Of a stretch of DNA of 64,000 nt, positions 62,501-64,000 are shown in pieces (positions within the stretch are counted from its first letter, which is position 1; every line of letters starts with the position of its first letter). The translations under genes were made by a program, and so were the position numbers. The notes beneath the pieces are model-generated. The model had not been told where the DNA came from, did not search any database, and saw only the letters and a list, made by a program, of their open reading frames with translations. The stretch spans positions 1-64,000 of the forward strand of contig JAFQDF010000043.1 in the NCBI GenBank assembly GCA_017416185.1, given 5' to 3'. Origin of the DNA: Clostridia bacterium (GTDB lineage Bacteria; Bacillota; Clostridia; Oscillospirales; CAG-272).

Positions 62501-63368
62501 CGAGCTTGCATCCAAGTGGGGTGATGAAAGCTATAATGCGACCACGGGTGTATACACATATAACCTTAATAACGGCTATCTCACCAACCCCAATATGCCA
62601 ACGAGATTTGTATACAACCACCTTATTTATCCTCTGCGCAACTTTGCGACTTCCGGTATCATCTGGTATCAGGGCGAAAGTGACTGTGTGAATACCACCG
62701 AGATATGGGGTGAAAATGCAGACACCTTCTCGCATCAGTTTACCGAGCTGATGAACTTCTACAGACGAGACTTTGCCAACAGCGACTTCCCCGTTTATAT
62801 GATCGAGTTCCCCACCTGCTTTATGAACGGAGGTGCAAACGCCTTCATTGATATGGGCGGTGTTCAGTGCGAGCAGGGACTTATCTCGGGAATGCTCTCA
62901 GACTTCCATTTGGTAAACTCCTCTGATATGTTCAGTAACACCACCTGGTATAACTCACTGCATCCTTATATTAAGGAAAAGCAGGCAGACAGACTTGCCA
63001 ACATCGTTGCGGCAAACGGCTACGGTGTAGGAAACCTCTCTTATGTAAGCGGTCCAGTAATGACGGGTGTCAGCTACTCAGGAACAAGAGCGACCGTTAC
63101 CTTCAAGAATGTGGGAAGCGGCCTTAAGGCTTACAGCGGCGGATATGTTGACGGCTTTGACGTTTACGTAAATATCGGCGGCACGTATCAGTGGGTCGAG
63201 GTCAACAACGCTTACGTCAGCGGAACTAATCAGGTTATAGTTCCTTCAAGCTATACGATCTACGGCGTGCGTTACAACCGTAATACAGAGTATCTCTTCC
63301 CATTAAACGGAATCAACCTCTGTAACAGCAACAATGTTCCCGCTTCGGCATTTATAGATTTGAAATAA
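59577..63368 (+). CDS. Large secreted sialate O-acetylesterase with multiple surface modules
   Basis: A 1263-residue secreted protein. Order: signal peptide (about 1-25); a DOMON/CBM9-like domain (about 35-225) with PVIDGTIEYGAWSD; three short cysteine-pair repeats (about 280-396, each with T-C ... C..CG); four beta repeats of about 85 residues (about 400-752) of the form I..I..A.G.Y.T...IK; and a C-terminal SGNH esterase (about 762-1263). The esterase carries the serine motif GQSN near 852-855 and WYQGESD near 1030. It would remove acetyl groups from O-acetylated sialic acid or xylan-type glycans. The start at 59577 has GGAGG upstream. No SLH domain, so anchoring is unclear. Confidence 0.88.
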   Translation: MKKSVKISAVILCLIMLLPTFVFGYAGEVEQNPAVSMPKATPVIDGTIEYGAWSDPAYLNDATSGRFWDINEPTSEAELYFAYDDNGLYFAADITDSSEANGFVPSTGYDDIDNLGTKKPYGFNGDVMSLMLDPLGVYEKSSYQTTAWYNVGIFSDNTVKVYRSQVNEGDITSSVSAKGSITEDGWCFETYIPWSIIVSDVSSATGSKLSVTQAKLATVGSVSRAACMYMDRYYTAGGSVNTWGRFITVCEKTYDGYSGTSTSGVAAKAYGITLNHTNLHEHLWSDWTTVAPTCTAGGSKSRVCTTCGTTESETLAAAGHKDGETVTVGATCTENGSVTTYCSVCNAITFSQIIKAEGHSFGDWQTITEATETANGLMRRECSVCGATEDRSIPMLSADAPVIAGTDNYTVTINGITDIKEIRFAIGTYTTGSQVKAAEKNVTMDAATVAKYTVDGVFTYDLPWVGTYTFWVRAKDGSSYFLYTDITDITPYVTSYGVKLTVNDFGENYKDAWLAEGTFNSYNEIKASANFKYQASANKLANYAKTTHDFSYTMTDPGPYTVLIRYNDDSFDVIHHTLTVDYPVLAENGLQAIITNIPDIKIIRTAYGHHTSVSQIKAAAGVRNFSNKNDIKNADSYTIQYREEGEVTLIVEYNNGYKHFFYYNVVKKTPTFELNEKTVTFGNLSGMTVLRYAPGEYSTSSEIKNAPGSQYIRGSAVENNTVSLTLENGTYSFVVQYNDDSYFYKTVTISDAVEPTVTAANVSKAFSSNMMFQRDEPISVWGWSTTANEGKIITATLGDMFGWTTVKNGEWKITFPETLPATTEPLLLTVNTTRTSREFRNILIGDVYYVIGQSNVFYGMANQVQEMQQNGLTPNWDYSAERNIRFFRNSSTYTSSYTGTKAQGTTTLLKDVEYSSTVWMTPTNIQSQVTNPPATGSFSALGYLFAYNMSNKTDVPIGVIEIDASGFPLIAFAPNELASKWGDESYNATTGVYTYNLNNGYLTNPNMPTRFVYNHLIYPLRNFATSGIIWYQGESDCVNTTEIWGENADTFSHQFTELMNFYRRDFANSDFPVYMIEFPTCFMNGGANAFIDMGGVQCEQGLISGMLSDFHLVNSSDMFSNTTWYNSLHPYIKEKQADRLANIVAANGYGVGNLSYVSGPVMTGVSYSGTRATVTFKNVGSGLKAYSGGYVDGFDVYVNIGGTYQWVEVNNAYVSGTNQVIVPSSYTIYGVRYNRNTEYLFPLNGINLCNSNNVPASAFIDLK

Positions 63369-63370
63369 GA

Positions 63371-63407
63371 CAAAAACTGTCACGGCAAAACCGTGACAGT
63401 TTTTTAC
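63371..63407 (+). terminator. Terminator of the esterase gene
   Basis: Stem AAAAACTGTCACGG / CCGTGACAGTTTTT with a T-run, directly after the stop. Confidence 0.85.
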
Positions 63408-63414
63408 TTTAATT

Positions 63415-63504
63415 CTCGTTTTGCCCGCGGCAAAACATATCGAGTGCGAAGCACATATCGAGTTCACCGTGGTGAACATATCGAGTCCCAAAGGGACATA
63501 TCGA
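63415..63504. repeat. Left hairpin arm with CATATCGAG spacers
   Basis: Four hairpins (63419-63435, 63445-63453, 63463-63476 and 63486-63496) are each followed by CATATCGAG or CATATCGA. It is the same family and orientation as the left half of 31372-31611. Confidence 0.9.
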
Positions 63505-63527
63505 CGAAACCGTATCTTGATCATGCA

Positions 63528-63884
63528 CTAATTAAAAAGGTGATGTATATTAAACCTCATCGCATCTGAAAAGCGGATCCATTCTGCCCTAACAATGAAC
63601 GTACCCATCGCTAACGATATAAATAAGCATACTATCGTTAATAAAACAAGCAGTGGTCTTGATTGTACGGTTTTTACAGATTTATAAATCAAATAGCAAA
63701 ACAATAACGTAACTATAATCAACAAAATCCAAGCCGGACCTACAAACATTTTGCCTTCCGGATCATTATATATTCCTTTTCTACAGTTAAAGGCAAATTT
63801 CAAAATTATCGGTAAGCAGAAGGAATATATAAATCCGCTTGCTAAAATCGAAATATGAAATAACACCGTTTTGATATGTTTCAT
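63528..63884 (-). CDS. Small multi-pass membrane protein of unknown function
   Basis: A 118-residue protein with about three membrane helices (about 8-30, 50-68 and 80-98) and short charged loops. No family is recognised. AGGAG lies before the start on the minus strand. The gene lies between a left hairpin arm (63415-63504) and the start of a right hairpin arm (63972-64000), which makes it look like cargo of a repeat-bounded cassette. Confidence 0.65.
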   Translation of the reverse strand: MKHIKTVLFHISILASGFIYSFCLPIILKFAFNCRKGIYNDPEGKMFVGPAWILLIIVTLLFCYLIYKSVKTVQSRPLLVLLTIVCLFISLAMGTFIVRAEWIRFSDAMRFNIHHLFN

Positions 63885-63971
63885 CTTGATATCAACTCCT
63901 TTGATTGATATTATAACAAGATTTTTGAAATTTGTAAATAGCGGATGATTTTTCTATTTGTTGATTTTTAA

Positions 63972-64000
63972 GTCGATATATTTGCCTTACGGCAAACTCG
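63972..64000. repeat. Start of a right hairpin arm (cut by the window edge)
   Basis: GTCGATATA, hairpin TTTGCC / GGCAAA (63981-63996), then CTCG. This is the inverse spacer orientation to 63415-63504 and matches the right half of the array at 31.5 kb. Confidence 0.7.

Overview
The window looks like chromosomal DNA from an anaerobic, spore-forming gut member of the Clostridia (Bacillota). The case rests on spoVT, HPr kinase, an MreB-family protein, SLH-anchored surface proteins, GTP-type PEP carboxykinase, a bile-salt-hydrolase family protein and near-consensus sigma-A promoters (TTGACA, 17 bases, TATAAT). No rRNA operon, CRISPR array, plasmid origin or complete prophage is visible. Genus-level placement is not possible from this sequence alone.

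Layout. 0-4 kb: the end of an unknown gene, a tRNA-Thr, rsmA and pckG, separated by repeat-rich spacers. 4-11 kb: an SLH-anchored phosphoesterase, then a leftward proB / S23-cassette / proA / thiI cluster. 10.8-17.1 kb: a tight rightward run of U32 protease, maf, mreB-like, nth, ogg, DUF6062 and hprK. 17-24 kb: typA (leftward), a VanZ-like gene, a polar amino-acid ABC transporter and a MATE exporter. 24.7-36.7 kb: an aconitase-family hydratase, an SLH polysaccharide deacetylase, rlmD, a PfkB kinase, rplJ-rplL with an L10 leader, a frameshifted SLH protein, a GNAT and an HD hydrolase. 36.7-43 kb: an accessory stretch with a TIR protein, a SIR2-like protein, a radical SAM/SPASM protein, a choloylglycine hydrolase and a possible nuclease. 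43-50.5 kb: acyltransferase, GltS-type symporter, Bcp, phosphatase, cysteine desulfidase, and a sugar kinase with araD. 50.9-54 kb: a TPR lipoprotein and a decaying toxin/immunity-like group. 54-58 kb: spoVT, pnp and rpsO. 58-64 kb: an orphan solute-binding lipoprotein divergent from a giant sialate O-acetylesterase, then a small membrane-protein gene lying between hairpin arrays.

The most unusual content is in two places. First, several families of structured intergenic repeats. (a) Arrays of short, mutually different hairpins separated by a constant spacer (CATATCGAG or ATGAATT), whose spacers flip orientation at the array centre. One appears empty (31.4 kb) and one brackets a small membrane-protein gene (63.4-64.0 kb). 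(b) An element of about 85 bases lying downstream of genes between two terminator-like hairpins, in two structural classes. (c) A family with the core CACCCTCGTGTGAT, including three tandem 87-base copies. (d) Iterated inverted arms around an S23 four-helix-bundle gene lodged between proB and proA. Second, the adjacent TIR and SIR2-like genes: both have NAD-processing folds, and the TIR protein ends in a DUF6273-like domain whose last stretch resembles the variable region of a diversity-generating retroelement target. All functional statements for these are inference and need comparative searches.
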